From NCBI GenBank assembly GCA_037139495.1, contig JBAXGG010000001.1, positions 3,756 to 67,755 of the forward strand: DNA of 64,000 nucleotides, given 5' to 3'. The position numbers and the translations under genes were made by a program. Positions 42,318 to 50,271 of this stretch are shown piece by piece. This stretch comes from JAUPVS01 sp037139495. Its GTDB lineage: Bacteria > Patescibacteriota > Saccharimonadia > Saccharimonadales > JAUPVS01. Below the pieces are notes generated by a model. It searched no databases. It was given only the letters and a program-made list of their open reading frames with translations, and was not told where the DNA came from. Within the stretch, counting starts at the first letter, position 1, and each line of letters begins with the position of its first letter.

Positions 42318-43124
42318 ATGCCAGTACGTGATGAGAAGGATTTCAGTTACATTGATATGAGCCGAGCCGTTGAAGGCCCTGGCATAATTAAGTTTTTAGG
42401 TGCAGTCGATTACCATAGCAGAGAAATATTTGGTAATGATCAATCAGGCATAGTTGTCATCCCTGGCCATCTGGACGAGGATGCTAGGATTAACAGTAGT
42501 AACGAGGATTACCTATCATCCGAATTAGAAATCAAAACGGTGGGTAGCCCGAGGTTTAAAGTATACGATGCAGAGGATATAAGGTTTACGTTGCTCCATC
42601 GCCGCCAACCGAAGGAGCTGAATAAGACGAGCAGGTTATTGTGGGCAGGTCGTAGGACAACTAGAATACAAGAGCAAACATACCATCCAATTGATGTAGA
42701 TACAGATCAGGCCCCGCTATTTAAGACTAGTCCACTCTATGAGGCTTTGGTCAGGATTGGTCTTCAGTATGATGTGCCTAGCCAGGATAACGTACCGATT
42801 AAATTTTCGGCAATTACTTTGAACCCAGATTCTGATTTTGGCGATAAAGGCATTGAGCTGGCATTGATTCCGTCCCCTGATGACAAAGTTACTCGTATGT
42901 TGGTTGATCAGATTCAACTATGCTATACAGCTCTAAAGCAAAAATCAAAATGGGCTGTATATCCGAATAACGGGCCATTACCCTTAACTGTGCCATTTGC
43001 ACGTTTGCCACGAGATGTTACTGAATCAGAGATAAAACAGTTTATAAAAGTTATGGACGAAAACTTACTTCCAGTCCGTGGCGTATTGAGTGTGATTAAT
43101 CCTCGTCCCACCATTCATAACTAG
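42318..43124 (+). CDS. Uncharacterised protein B of a tandem pair (268 residues)
   Basis: A soluble protein of unknown family, with no signal peptide or membrane helix. Its second half (KFSAITLNPDSDFGDKGIEL, then RMLVDQIQLCYTALKQ and LPLTVPFARLPRD) resembles the layout of the C-terminal part of protein A upstream, but the equivalent His is Pro. It has its own TATAAT at about 42290 and a GGAG at some distance from the ATG. Being expressed from a separate promoter argues that A and B are not strictly one operon. Confidence 0.65.
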   Translation: MPVRDEKDFSYIDMSRAVEGPGIIKFLGAVDYHSREIFGNDQSGIVVIPGHLDEDARINSSNEDYLSSELEIKTVGSPRFKVYDAEDIRFTLLHRRQPKELNKTSRLLWAGRRTTRIQEQTYHPIDVDTDQAPLFKTSPLYEALVRIGLQYDVPSQDNVPIKFSAITLNPDSDFGDKGIELALIPSPDDKVTRMLVDQIQLCYTALKQKSKWAVYPNNGPLPLTVPFARLPRDVTESEIKQFIKVMDENLLPVRGVLSVINPRPTIHN

Positions 43125-43155
43125 CTAGGGTCTAGTAAAACTTATAAGAAATCTG

Positions 43156-43161
43156 TATAAT
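43156..43161 (+). promoter_or_regulatory. -10 box of uvrA
   Basis: TATAAT ends 10 bp before the uvrA ATG, giving a predicted leader of about 4 nt. No LexA-type box was recognised nearby. Confidence 0.5.
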
Positions 43162-43171
43162 TAGTCGACTT

Positions 43172-45982
43172 ATGAGCGACGCTATTTTAGTTAAAGGTGC
43201 TCGGGAGCATAACCTCAAAAATATTGATGTTGAGATTCCGCGCGGTAAATTAGTGGTAATTACCGGCTTGTCCGGCTCAGGTAAGTCGTCCCTGGCTTTT
43301 GACACCATTTACGCCGAAGGGCAACGTCGTTATGTTGAATCGCTTAGCTCGTATGCTCGACAGTTCCTGGGACTTATGGAAAAGCCGGACGTCGATCAGA
43401 TAGACGGACTGAGCCCAGCAATTTCTATTGACCAAAAATCAACTAGTCGTAACCCTCGCTCGACTGTGGCCACTGTCACTGAGATTTATGATTATTTACG
43501 CCTGTTGTATGCCCGCATCGGGATTCCCCATTGCCCTGTTTGTAGTAAACCGGTTGCCCGTACAACAAGTGCTGCCATTGTTGATCAGATTACTAAATTA
43601 CCAGTCGACGCCAAGATTATGATCCTAGCACCAATTATTAACTCCAAAAAAGGTGCGTTTGAGCATATACCAGAACAATATACACGGGCCGGTTTTGCCC
43701 GGGCTCGAGTTGACGGCGTCGTTTACGCTTTGGATGAATTCCCAGAACTCGATAAGAACTACAAACATACCATCGAAATTGTGGTTGATCGCTTAGTGAA
43801 TAACGATGACAGCCGTGGCCGATTAGTCCAGTCTGTCGAGCAAGCTATAGAAGTTGCCGATGGCAAGGTTAGTGTTTTAGATGCTGCTACAAAAATTGAG
43901 AGCTTTTATAGCTTAAGATACGGCTGCCTCGACCATCCTGATGTTGCTATACCTGAGCTCGAACCACGTACCTTCAGTTTTAACAGCCCACAAGGTGCTT
44001 GCCCGATTTGTACCGGGCTTGGCTCCCGCCTAGAGGTAGACCCTGAGCTAGTTATTCCGAATGGTCGCTTGACCCTGGCCGAAGGTGCTGTTAGGCCATA
44101 TAACCGGATTAATACCGACAACTGGTACATGAAAAAACTGCAAGCTCTGGCTGATCGATATGAATTTAGTGTCCATGTCCCGACCGGTGACTTAACCAAA
44201 GCCCAAATTGAAAAAATCATGTATGGTACAGCTGACGAAACCTATAAAATATCTTTGGGCATCGGTCGTTCGTTCGATACCACCTACGAAGGGGTAATTC
44301 CAAATTTGGAACGCCGCCACAAAGAAACCGACAGTGATTTTATGCGTCGTGACATTGAGCGTTTTATGCAGGAGAGGCCTTGCCACGCTTGTCATGGGAG
44401 ACGGCTTAAGCCAGAGGTGCTAGCTATTACAGTTGGCGGGCTATCGATTATGGATATTTGCGAGCTATCAATCGACGATGCCATAGACTTTTTTAAACAG
44501 CTTAAGTTGAGCGCTAAAGATGCACAAATCGCTACTCAAATATTTAAAGAAATCTCCGCTAGATTACAGTTTTTGCAAGATGTGGGCCTTAATTATCTAA
44601 GCTTATTGCGCAGTGCTGTTACCTTGAGCGGGGGTGAAGCTCAGCGGATACGTTTGGCTACGCAAATTGGTTCTGGCCTGCAAGGAGTCCTTTATGTTTT
44701 GGATGAGCCTTCGATCGGCCTTCATCAGCGTGACAACGAACGCCTAATCAAAACCCTCAAACACCTAAGAGACCTTGGCAACACAGTAATTGTTGTCGAA
44801 CATGACGAAGAAACAATTCGGACCGCCGATTTCCTGTTAGACATCGGTCCGGGGGCAGGAATTCATGGTGGATACGTAGTTGCCTCTGGCACTCCGGAAC
44901 AAGTATCTAGGGTACCCAAAAGTGTTACTGGCCAGTATCTTCGCGGCGAAAAGGTCATTCCAATTCCCACAAAACGACGCAAAGGTAACGGAAAAGCCCT
45001 GGTAGTAAAGGGCGCCCGCGAGAATAACCTTCAGAATGTTACGGTCTCGATTCCTCTAGGCAAGATGGTGTTAGTAACTGGTGTATCGGGCTCGGGTAAG
45101 TCTAGTTTGATTAACGACATTGTGGCTAAAGAATTACAAGCACGTTTACATAGGGCCAATACTGTACCGGGCCGTCATGATGAAATTGACGGTATTAAGG
45201 AACTAGACAAAGCGATTGTTATTGATCAGTCGCCGATCGGTCGCACTCCACGTTCTAATCCAGCCACATACACTGGTCTATTTACACCAATTCGCGAATT
45301 ATTCGCTAGTACACCAGAAGCCAAATTACGTGGTTATGCGGCCGGCCGTTTTAGCTTTAACGTTAAAGGTGGTCGTTGCGAAAACTGTTCTGGTGACGGA
45401 ATTATAAAAATTGAGATGCACTTTTTACCGGATGTCTATGTGCCCTGCGAAGTTTGTCACGGTAAGCGCTATAACCGCGAAGCTCTAGAGATTCATTTTA
45501 AAGGTAAGGCAATTAGCGATATTTTAGAAATGACTTGCGAAGTTGCTTTAGAATTTTTCGGAAACATTCCCTCGATTGCCCGCAAGCTTCAAACCTTAGT
45601 TGATGTAGGTTTGGGCTATATCGCTCTCGGTCAATCGGCAACTACACTTAGCGGGGGTGAAGCTCAGCGTATTAAGCTGGCTACAGAATTGTCACGTCGT
45701 CCAACCGGCCGTACGCTTTATATTTTGGACGAGCCTACTACTGGTTTACACATGGCTGATATCAATAAATTGCTGCATGTCTTGCATGCCCTAGTTGACG
45801 CCGGTAACAGTATGATTATCATTGAGCACAACTTAGACGTTATTAAAGCTGCTGACCACATTATCGATATGGGCCCCGAAGGCGGTAGCGGCGGCGGATT
45901 TATTATTGCCGAGGGAACACCCGAGCAAGTTGCCAAGATAAAAAAATCTTACACAGGTCAGTTTTTAAAAACAATTCTTTAA
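43172..45982 (+). CDS. uvrA: UvrA excinuclease ABC subunit A
   Basis: UvrA is the damage-recognition ATPase of nucleotide excision repair. The 936-residue protein has two ABC modules: Walker A GLSGSGKSSL near the N-terminus and GVSGSGKSSL in the second half, signature sequences LSGGEAQRI in both, and zinc knuckles including CPVC (about 116), CPICTGLG and CENCSGDG with CEVCHGKRY. Length is normal. UvrC lies at 50255, and a UvrD-type helicase at 6547; uvrB is not in the window. Its stop overlaps the convergent dedA stop by four bases. Confidence 0.97.
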   Translation: MSDAILVKGAREHNLKNIDVEIPRGKLVVITGLSGSGKSSLAFDTIYAEGQRRYVESLSSYARQFLGLMEKPDVDQIDGLSPAISIDQKSTSRNPRSTVATVTEIYDYLRLLYARIGIPHCPVCSKPVARTTSAAIVDQITKLPVDAKIMILAPIINSKKGAFEHIPEQYTRAGFARARVDGVVYALDEFPELDKNYKHTIEIVVDRLVNNDDSRGRLVQSVEQAIEVADGKVSVLDAATKIESFYSLRYGCLDHPDVAIPELEPRTFSFNSPQGACPICTGLGSRLEVDPELVIPNGRLTLAEGAVRPYNRINTDNWYMKKLQALADRYEFSVHVPTGDLTKAQIEKIMYGTADETYKISLGIGRSFDTTYEGVIPNLERRHKETDSDFMRRDIERFMQERPCHACHGRRLKPEVLAITVGGLSIMDICELSIDDAIDFFKQLKLSAKDAQIATQIFKEISARLQFLQDVGLNYLSLLRSAVTLSGGEAQRIRLATQIGSGLQGVLYVLDEPSIGLHQRDNERLIKTLKHLRDLGNTVIVVEHDEETIRTADFLLDIGPGAGIHGGYVVASGTPEQVSRVPKSVTGQYLRGEKVIPIPTKRRKGNGKALVVKGARENNLQNVTVSIPLGKMVLVTGVSGSGKSSLINDIVAKELQARLHRANTVPGRHDEIDGIKELDKAIVIDQSPIGRTPRSNPATYTGLFTPIRELFASTPEAKLRGYAAGRFSFNVKGGRCENCSGDGIIKIEMHFLPDVYVPCEVCHGKRYNREALEIHFKGKAISDILEMTCEVALEFFGNIPSIARKLQTLVDVGLGYIALGQSATTLSGGEAQRIKLATELSRRPTGRTLYILDEPTTGLHMADINKLLHVLHALVDAGNSMIIIEHNLDVIKAADHIIDMGPEGGSGGGFIIAEGTPEQVAKIKKSYTGQFLKTIL

Positions 45983-46617
45983 CGACGAGTAACTTTTTTC
46001 CACAAATCTTGGCGAAGTTTTTTGTCTTTGATGATGTGTAGTATTACTGGACTAAAAGTAAATAGCATGGCCAGCAAAACTATCGGCAGTAGGTACTTAT
46101 CGATATTGGGTATTTTACTGCCTAGCCAGTGACCCAGCATAACAACGCCAGCACCCCAAAGGGTGGCGCCAACTATGTTAAAGGACAGGAATCGTTTGTA
46201 ATGCATTTTTCCGACACCAGCAACTAATGGCGCGAAAGTACGAATAATCGGTATAAAACGAGCTAAAATAATCGTTTTACCACCGTGGTTTTGATAGAAA
46301 GCTTCAGCCTTGACAACGTACTCTTGGCGGAAAAATAGACCGTCCTTTTTACTGAAAATACGATGACCAGTCCGGCGCCCAATAGCGTAACCAACACTGT
46401 CGCCAGCGATAGCCGCTACTATAACCACTAACAACACCCAGCCCAGGGGTAGTTTACCCTGAGCGGCAAAGAAACCAGCCGTAAACAGTAGAGTATCGCC
46501 GGGTAGGAAAAAGCCAATCAATAAGCCTGATTCAGCAAAGACCATACCGCCAATTAATAGCAACCCAGTCAATACTCCGGCGCTTTGTAGTAGGTGCTCA
46601 GGATTAATTCCAAACAT
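45979..46617 (-). CDS. DedA-family membrane protein
   Basis: The 212-residue protein has several hydrophobic segments and DedA signatures: ESGLLIGFFLPGDTLL with a conserved acidic residue, and the loop FIPIIRTFAPLVAGVGKM followed by FNIVGATLWG. DedA proteins include transporters recycling undecaprenyl phosphate and others tied to proton motive force and drug resistance; the specific role is unknown. It is convergent with uvrA and divergent from the bL25 gene. Confidence 0.92.
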   Translation of the reverse strand: MFGINPEHLLQSAGVLTGLLLIGGMVFAESGLLIGFFLPGDTLLFTAGFFAAQGKLPLGWVLLVVIVAAIAGDSVGYAIGRRTGHRIFSKKDGLFFRQEYVVKAEAFYQNHGGKTIILARFIPIIRTFAPLVAGVGKMHYKRFLSFNIVGATLWGAGVVMLGHWLGSKIPNIDKYLLPIVLLAMLFTFSPVILHIIKDKKLRQDLWKKVTRR

Positions 46618-46701
46618 GTTTTACTAGCTTAACCTATAAGCTAGTTCGCCGTCTACTCCGAATCTTTGCTATACTATAGGTTACAAACCAAGGAGGTTCT
46701 A

Positions 46702-47370
46702 GTGTCCGATCAAGATATCGCAATTACATTGCAAAACCGAGAAGCGGTGGGGAAAGCTGTCAAAAAGTTGCGAAGAGATGGATTAGTGCCTGCTGTTATT
46801 CACGATCATGGACGAGATTCTATTCATGTAATGGCCTCTTATACTGAGTTACACAAGGTCTACAAAGAAGCTGGTAAGCATCATCCAGTAAACTTGACTG
46901 TCGATGGTAAAAAATACCTAGCCATTATTCGGGATGTAGATTTTGAGCCACGCAAGCATATGCTGCGTCATGTTGTGTTTAACGCCATCGAGCAAAACAA
47001 GCCTGTTGAAACTGAAGTTCCAGTTGTATTCGAAGGCGATGCCGAAGCCGAAAAGGCTGGTTTTATGATTCTTCGCCAACTCGACAACGTTGAAGTTAAG
47101 GCATTACCAAAAGACCTGCCTGATCAAGTCACTATCGATATTTCTGGTCTTACTGCTGTTGGTGATCGCCTCCACGTTTCTGACATTGTTGTTCCAGCCG
47201 GCGTGACTATTCTAACCGAAGCCGAACATGCCGTAGCCATGGTCGAAGAACCACGTTCACTAGCTGCCGCTCAAGCCGAAGAAGATGAAGCCGCTGCCGC
47301 CGAAGCCGCTCCAGTAGTCGCCGAGGAAGGTGAAGAGCCTAAGACTGATACTCCTTCCGAAACAGAGTAA
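46702..47370 (+). CDS. rplY: 50S ribosomal protein bL25/Ctc
   Basis: This is the long CTC-type bL25, which binds 5S rRNA. From GTG 46702 it has 222 residues: an N-terminal 5S-binding domain (ITLQNREAVGKAVKKLRRDG), the beta-rich C-terminal TL5-like domain, and an acidic tail very rich in Glu and Ala. The start is set by a perfect AAGGAGG at 46690-46696; a longer frame from ATG 46666 begins inside the promoter (TATACT at about 46670). This is one of few genes here with a strong Shine-Dalgarno. Its stop is 1 bp from the convergent ABC gene's end. Confidence 0.94.
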   Translation: MSDQDIAITLQNREAVGKAVKKLRRDGLVPAVIHDHGRDSIHVMASYTELHKVYKEAGKHHPVNLTVDGKKYLAIIRDVDFEPRKHMLRHVVFNAIEQNKPVETEVPVVFEGDAEAEKAGFMILRQLDNVEVKALPKDLPDQVTIDISGLTAVGDRLHVSDIVVPAGVTILTEAEHAVAMVEEPRSLAAAQAEEDEAAAAEAAPVVAEEGEEPKTDTPSETE

Positions 47371-47371
47371 G

Positions 47372-49150
47372 CTAATCCTCTAAAAAGCCACCACTTTGAT
47401 GAGCCCAAAGACCTGCATAAACTCCATTGTTTTTAATTAACTCTTTATGCGTGCCTTGCTCGGAGATTTTACCGTTGTCGAGAACAATGATTCTATCCAT
47501 TTTCTGAATCGTGCTTAGGCGGTGGGCAATTACAATCGCAGTCCTTCCCTCCATCAATTTCCACAACGCGTCCTGGATTAACACTTCACTCTCGGAGTCC
47601 AGGGCACTCGTCGCCTCATCCAATACTAAGATTGGTGCATTTTTTATCATTGCTCGAGCGATTGCCACACGTTGACGCTGGCCACCAGATAGTTTAACGC
47701 CACGTTCGCCAACAAGGGTTTCGTAGCCTTGAGGTAACGTTTTAATGAACTCATCAGCGTGAGCAACTTTTGCTGCTGAAAAAACAGTTTCTTTGCTCGC
47801 AGAAAAATTTCCATAACGGATATTGTTGAATAAAGAACGATGGAACATGATAGGTTCCTGGGGAACATAAGCGATACTGCGGTGTAAATCATCTTGGGTG
47901 ATGCTGGCTATGTTCTGTCCATCAATAGTAATCTCACCACTATCAACGTCGCTAAATCTTAACAGTAGACGAGTAAAAGTAGTCTTTCCCGACCCAGAAT
48001 GTCCAACTAAGCCTATCTTTTCTCCGGCTTTAATTTGAACATTTAATTTGCTAAAAATTTCTTTGTTGGCGCCATCGTGTATAAAAGTCACATCATTGAA
48101 GCTGATTGTACCAAGACTTGCCTTAAATTCCTTAGGGCTCACAGGATCTTGGATTTCGGGTATGAGCTGCAAAATCTCTGTCATCCCACTGGCATTACCA
48201 AAGGCCCTATTGTAGTTACGCAAAGAGCCATTACTAAAAGTAAAAAGTTGACTCGAAATACTCGCAGTGTATGTTAGAACTAAAAAGACTGTTGCTAAGT
48301 TTGCTTTGAATGTTACGACACTGACTATCGCGATAAACAAAGCAATAACCTCTATCAGACTCGTTAAGCCAGAAAAGTATATCATCTGCCTTTGCATAGC
48401 ATGCATTAGACTCATCAGATGAGAAGCGGTATTGGTAGTTGCTTTGGAATACTGTCTTTCCTCGTATTCCTTCCCGGCAAAACTCTTTATTGCCATAACG
48501 TTAGTAATACTGTCAGCCAAATAGCCGGTTTGAGCGCTTTCGGCTGCTGCATGTTCACTACTCAGGTGTCTTACTTTTCTGGTGACCCAAAAAGCAGTCG
48601 TAACATAAAAAGCTGTAAATAGTACCAAAGCTACTACGTATAGTGGTGCGCGCCTAGAAAGAATTATCGATGTGAATATAAGCCCAGAAAATAACGGAAT
48701 AACTTGATAGAAGGTTGTGTCGGCTATTTGATCATATGCTCCGAGGATTTTACTAGACTGCGATACTAATGACCCACCAAAACTATCAGCGTGGAAATTA
48801 GCACTCTGTCCGAGCAAATGTCCGTAAACTCGCTCTGCTAGGTCACGCTCGACGTTGGCTTCGAGCCGCCAGGATAAGGTGTCTACAATCCGCCAGGTAA
48901 AGACCCCAGCGAACATTAGGCAGGTATAAAGTAACAAGGATGTACCAAAACTACCCCAAACATCATTCGGAGTAAACTGGCCTTTTGCCAATCGATTTAA
49001 CACGTTCGCTAAAACTAGTGGAGGCAAGTAATTCGTAATCAAAGTTATTATAGGTATGGAAATTAATGTCCCAGCTGCGTAAACAGGATAGTGCCAGGCT
49101 TGATGCCAGTAAAGTTGTATTGTTTTAGTTGTAGTAGAGGACTTTTTCAT
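47372..49150 (-). CDS. ABC exporter, fused permease and ATPase
   Basis: This 592-residue half-transporter has a six-helix type-I exporter domain (about residues 15-320) and an ATP-binding domain (about 340-585) with Walker A GLVGHSGSGKTTF, Q-loop YVPQEP, signature LSGGQRQRV, Walker B ILVLDEATSALD and the switch His in VIAHRLST. It would act as a homodimer exporting a lipid, drug or peptide. No peptidase domain is fused. The leader of about 160 nt carries a 17-residue uORF and a hairpin that shows its Shine-Dalgarno in the loop, so expression is probably regulated after transcription start. Confidence 0.93.
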   Translation of the reverse strand: MKKSSTTTKTIQLYWHQAWHYPVYAAGTLISIPIITLITNYLPPLVLANVLNRLAKGQFTPNDVWGSFGTSLLLYTCLMFAGVFTWRIVDTLSWRLEANVERDLAERVYGHLLGQSANFHADSFGGSLVSQSSKILGAYDQIADTTFYQVIPLFSGLIFTSIILSRRAPLYVVALVLFTAFYVTTAFWVTRKVRHLSSEHAAAESAQTGYLADSITNVMAIKSFAGKEYEERQYSKATTNTASHLMSLMHAMQRQMIYFSGLTSLIEVIALFIAIVSVVTFKANLATVFLVLTYTASISSQLFTFSNGSLRNYNRAFGNASGMTEILQLIPEIQDPVSPKEFKASLGTISFNDVTFIHDGANKEIFSKLNVQIKAGEKIGLVGHSGSGKTTFTRLLLRFSDVDSGEITIDGQNIASITQDDLHRSIAYVPQEPIMFHRSLFNNIRYGNFSASKETVFSAAKVAHADEFIKTLPQGYETLVGERGVKLSGGQRQRVAIARAMIKNAPILVLDEATSALDSESEVLIQDALWKLMEGRTAIVIAHRLSTIQKMDRIIVLDNGKISEQGTHKELIKNNGVYAGLWAHQSGGFLED

Positions 49151-49152
49151 AG

Positions 49153-49173
49153 CACACCGCCTCCTGCGGTGTG
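49153..49173 (-). promoter_or_regulatory. Hairpin presenting the ABC-gene Shine-Dalgarno in its loop
   Basis: On the minus strand CACACCGC - AGGAG - GCGGTGTG forms a perfect eight-pair GC-rich stem with AGGAG as the five-base loop. The ABC ATG is two bases after the stem, and the loop is 10 nt from the ATG. Accessibility of the ribosome site could depend on this hairpin. Confidence 0.7.
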
Positions 49174-49223
49174 GTTAGTTTATGGGGTAAATATATTGTT
49201 TTCTAGAAGAGATACGGAAACAG

Positions 49224-49277
49224 CTAGCACTCCGCAGGGACGGGCAAAGTTGTGCCGAAAGTAGTTTGTTTGATCAT
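49224..49277 (-). CDS. Leader peptide uORF of the ABC exporter (17 residues)
   Basis: Within the ABC-gene leader an ORF runs from ATG 49277 to TAG 49226-49224 and encodes MIKQTTFGTTLPVPAEC. AAGGA lies 7 nt before the ATG, a good ribosome-binding site. A stem formed by GGACGAGGCAA and TTTGCCCGTCC spans the ribosome site and the later codons, so ribosome movement on the uORF would rearrange the leader. Its function is inferred, either as a sensing leader peptide or, less likely, a small secreted peptide. Confidence 0.45.
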   Translation of the reverse strand: MIKQTTFGTTLPVPAEC

Positions 49278-49315
49278 TGCCTCGTCCTTTCCGTTAGGTT
49301 GATGATTATTTAACA

Positions 49316-49344
49316 ATTATACTATACTAATCAAGCATTATCAA
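49316..49344 (-). promoter_or_regulatory. ABC exporter promoter
   Basis: On the minus strand TTGATA (49344-49339), 17 bp, TATAAT (49321-49316): a nearly perfect sigma70-type promoter. It gives a leader of about 160 nt before the ABC ATG. Confidence 0.75.
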
Positions 49345-49361
49345 AAATGAGCGTAAAATGG

Positions 49362-49367
49362 TATAAT
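49362..49367 (+). promoter_or_regulatory. -10 box of trhO, leaderless geometry
   Basis: TATAAT ends 7 bp before the ATG at 49375. Confidence 0.6.
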
Positions 49368-49374
49368 AAATGAA

Positions 49375-50271
49375 ATGAAGAAGGTGATTCTATACTATAA
49401 GTTTGCCCCCGTTAGTGACCCGATTATGACGGTGCGCTGGCTGAAGGAACTTTGCGGTCGTTTGGCGCTAAAAGGTCGTATTATCGTTAGCCCAAATGGT
49501 ATTAATGGCACCCTGGGTGGGGATCTCGACAATCTCCTTGCTTATAAACGTGAAATGAACAAATCAGTGACTTTTAAGGGTATAGCTTATAAATGGAGTG
49601 ATGGCACCGGCCAAGAATTCCCGCGACTGAGCATTAAGGTCCGTGATGAATTGGTTGCCTTTAAGGCCGCTGATCAAATTAAGGTTGATGATACGGGTGT
49701 AATTGGTACCGGCAAACACCTTAAGCCTGAGCAACTCCATAAGCTAGTCGAAGAGAACGATGATGTCGTCTTTTTTGATGGCCGAAATGCTTATGAAGCT
49801 GCTGTCGGCCGTTTTAAAGGTGCCATTGTGCCGGATACTAAAACCACTCATGATTTTGTAACAGAAATCCGAAGCAAAAAATACGAAAAAATAAAAGATA
49901 AACCAGTCGTAACTTATTGTACTGGCGGCGTGCGTTGCGAAATTTTGAGCACCCTTATGAAGCAAGAGGGTTTTAAGGATGTTTATCAACTTGATGGCGG
50001 TGTCGTTAAGTACGGCGAAAAATATGGTGACGAAGGCTTATGGGAAGGTGTTTTACATATCTTTGATGACCGCATGCAGCATCGTTTTTCTGATAAATCT
50101 ATAGACATCGGTAGTTGCGTTCATTGTGGCGGTAAGACCAGCAACTACATTAACTGCGCCAACAATGCCTGCAACCGACTGGTATTAGTGTGTGACAAAT
50201 GTGATGACGGCCAGAGTGTTTGCGAGAAGACTGAGTGTAAACAATTGGTAGGACATGAACAAGCGGCTTGA
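49375..50271 (+). CDS. trhO: tRNA uridine 5-hydroxylase TrhO (rhodanese family)
   Basis: TrhO (YceA) hydroxylates U34 in tRNAs using prephenate-independent O2 chemistry in known bacteria. The 298-residue protein has the N-terminal acylphosphatase-like domain (RIIVSPNGINGTLGG), the rhodanese domain with the active Cys in VTYCTGGVRCE, and a cysteine-rich zinc-like tail (CVHCGGKT, CANNACNR, CDKCDDGQ). Length is slightly short but complete. Its 3' end overlaps uvrC by 17 bp. Confidence 0.92.
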   Translation: MKKVILYYKFAPVSDPIMTVRWLKELCGRLALKGRIIVSPNGINGTLGGDLDNLLAYKREMNKSVTFKGIAYKWSDGTGQEFPRLSIKVRDELVAFKAADQIKVDDTGVIGTGKHLKPEQLHKLVEENDDVVFFDGRNAYEAAVGRFKGAIVPDTKTTHDFVTEIRSKKYEKIKDKPVVTYCTGGVRCEILSTLMKQEGFKDVYQLDGGVVKYGEKYGDEGLWEGVLHIFDDRMQHRFSDKSIDIGSCVHCGGKTSNYINCANNACNRLVLVCDKCDDGQSVCEKTECKQLVGHEQAA

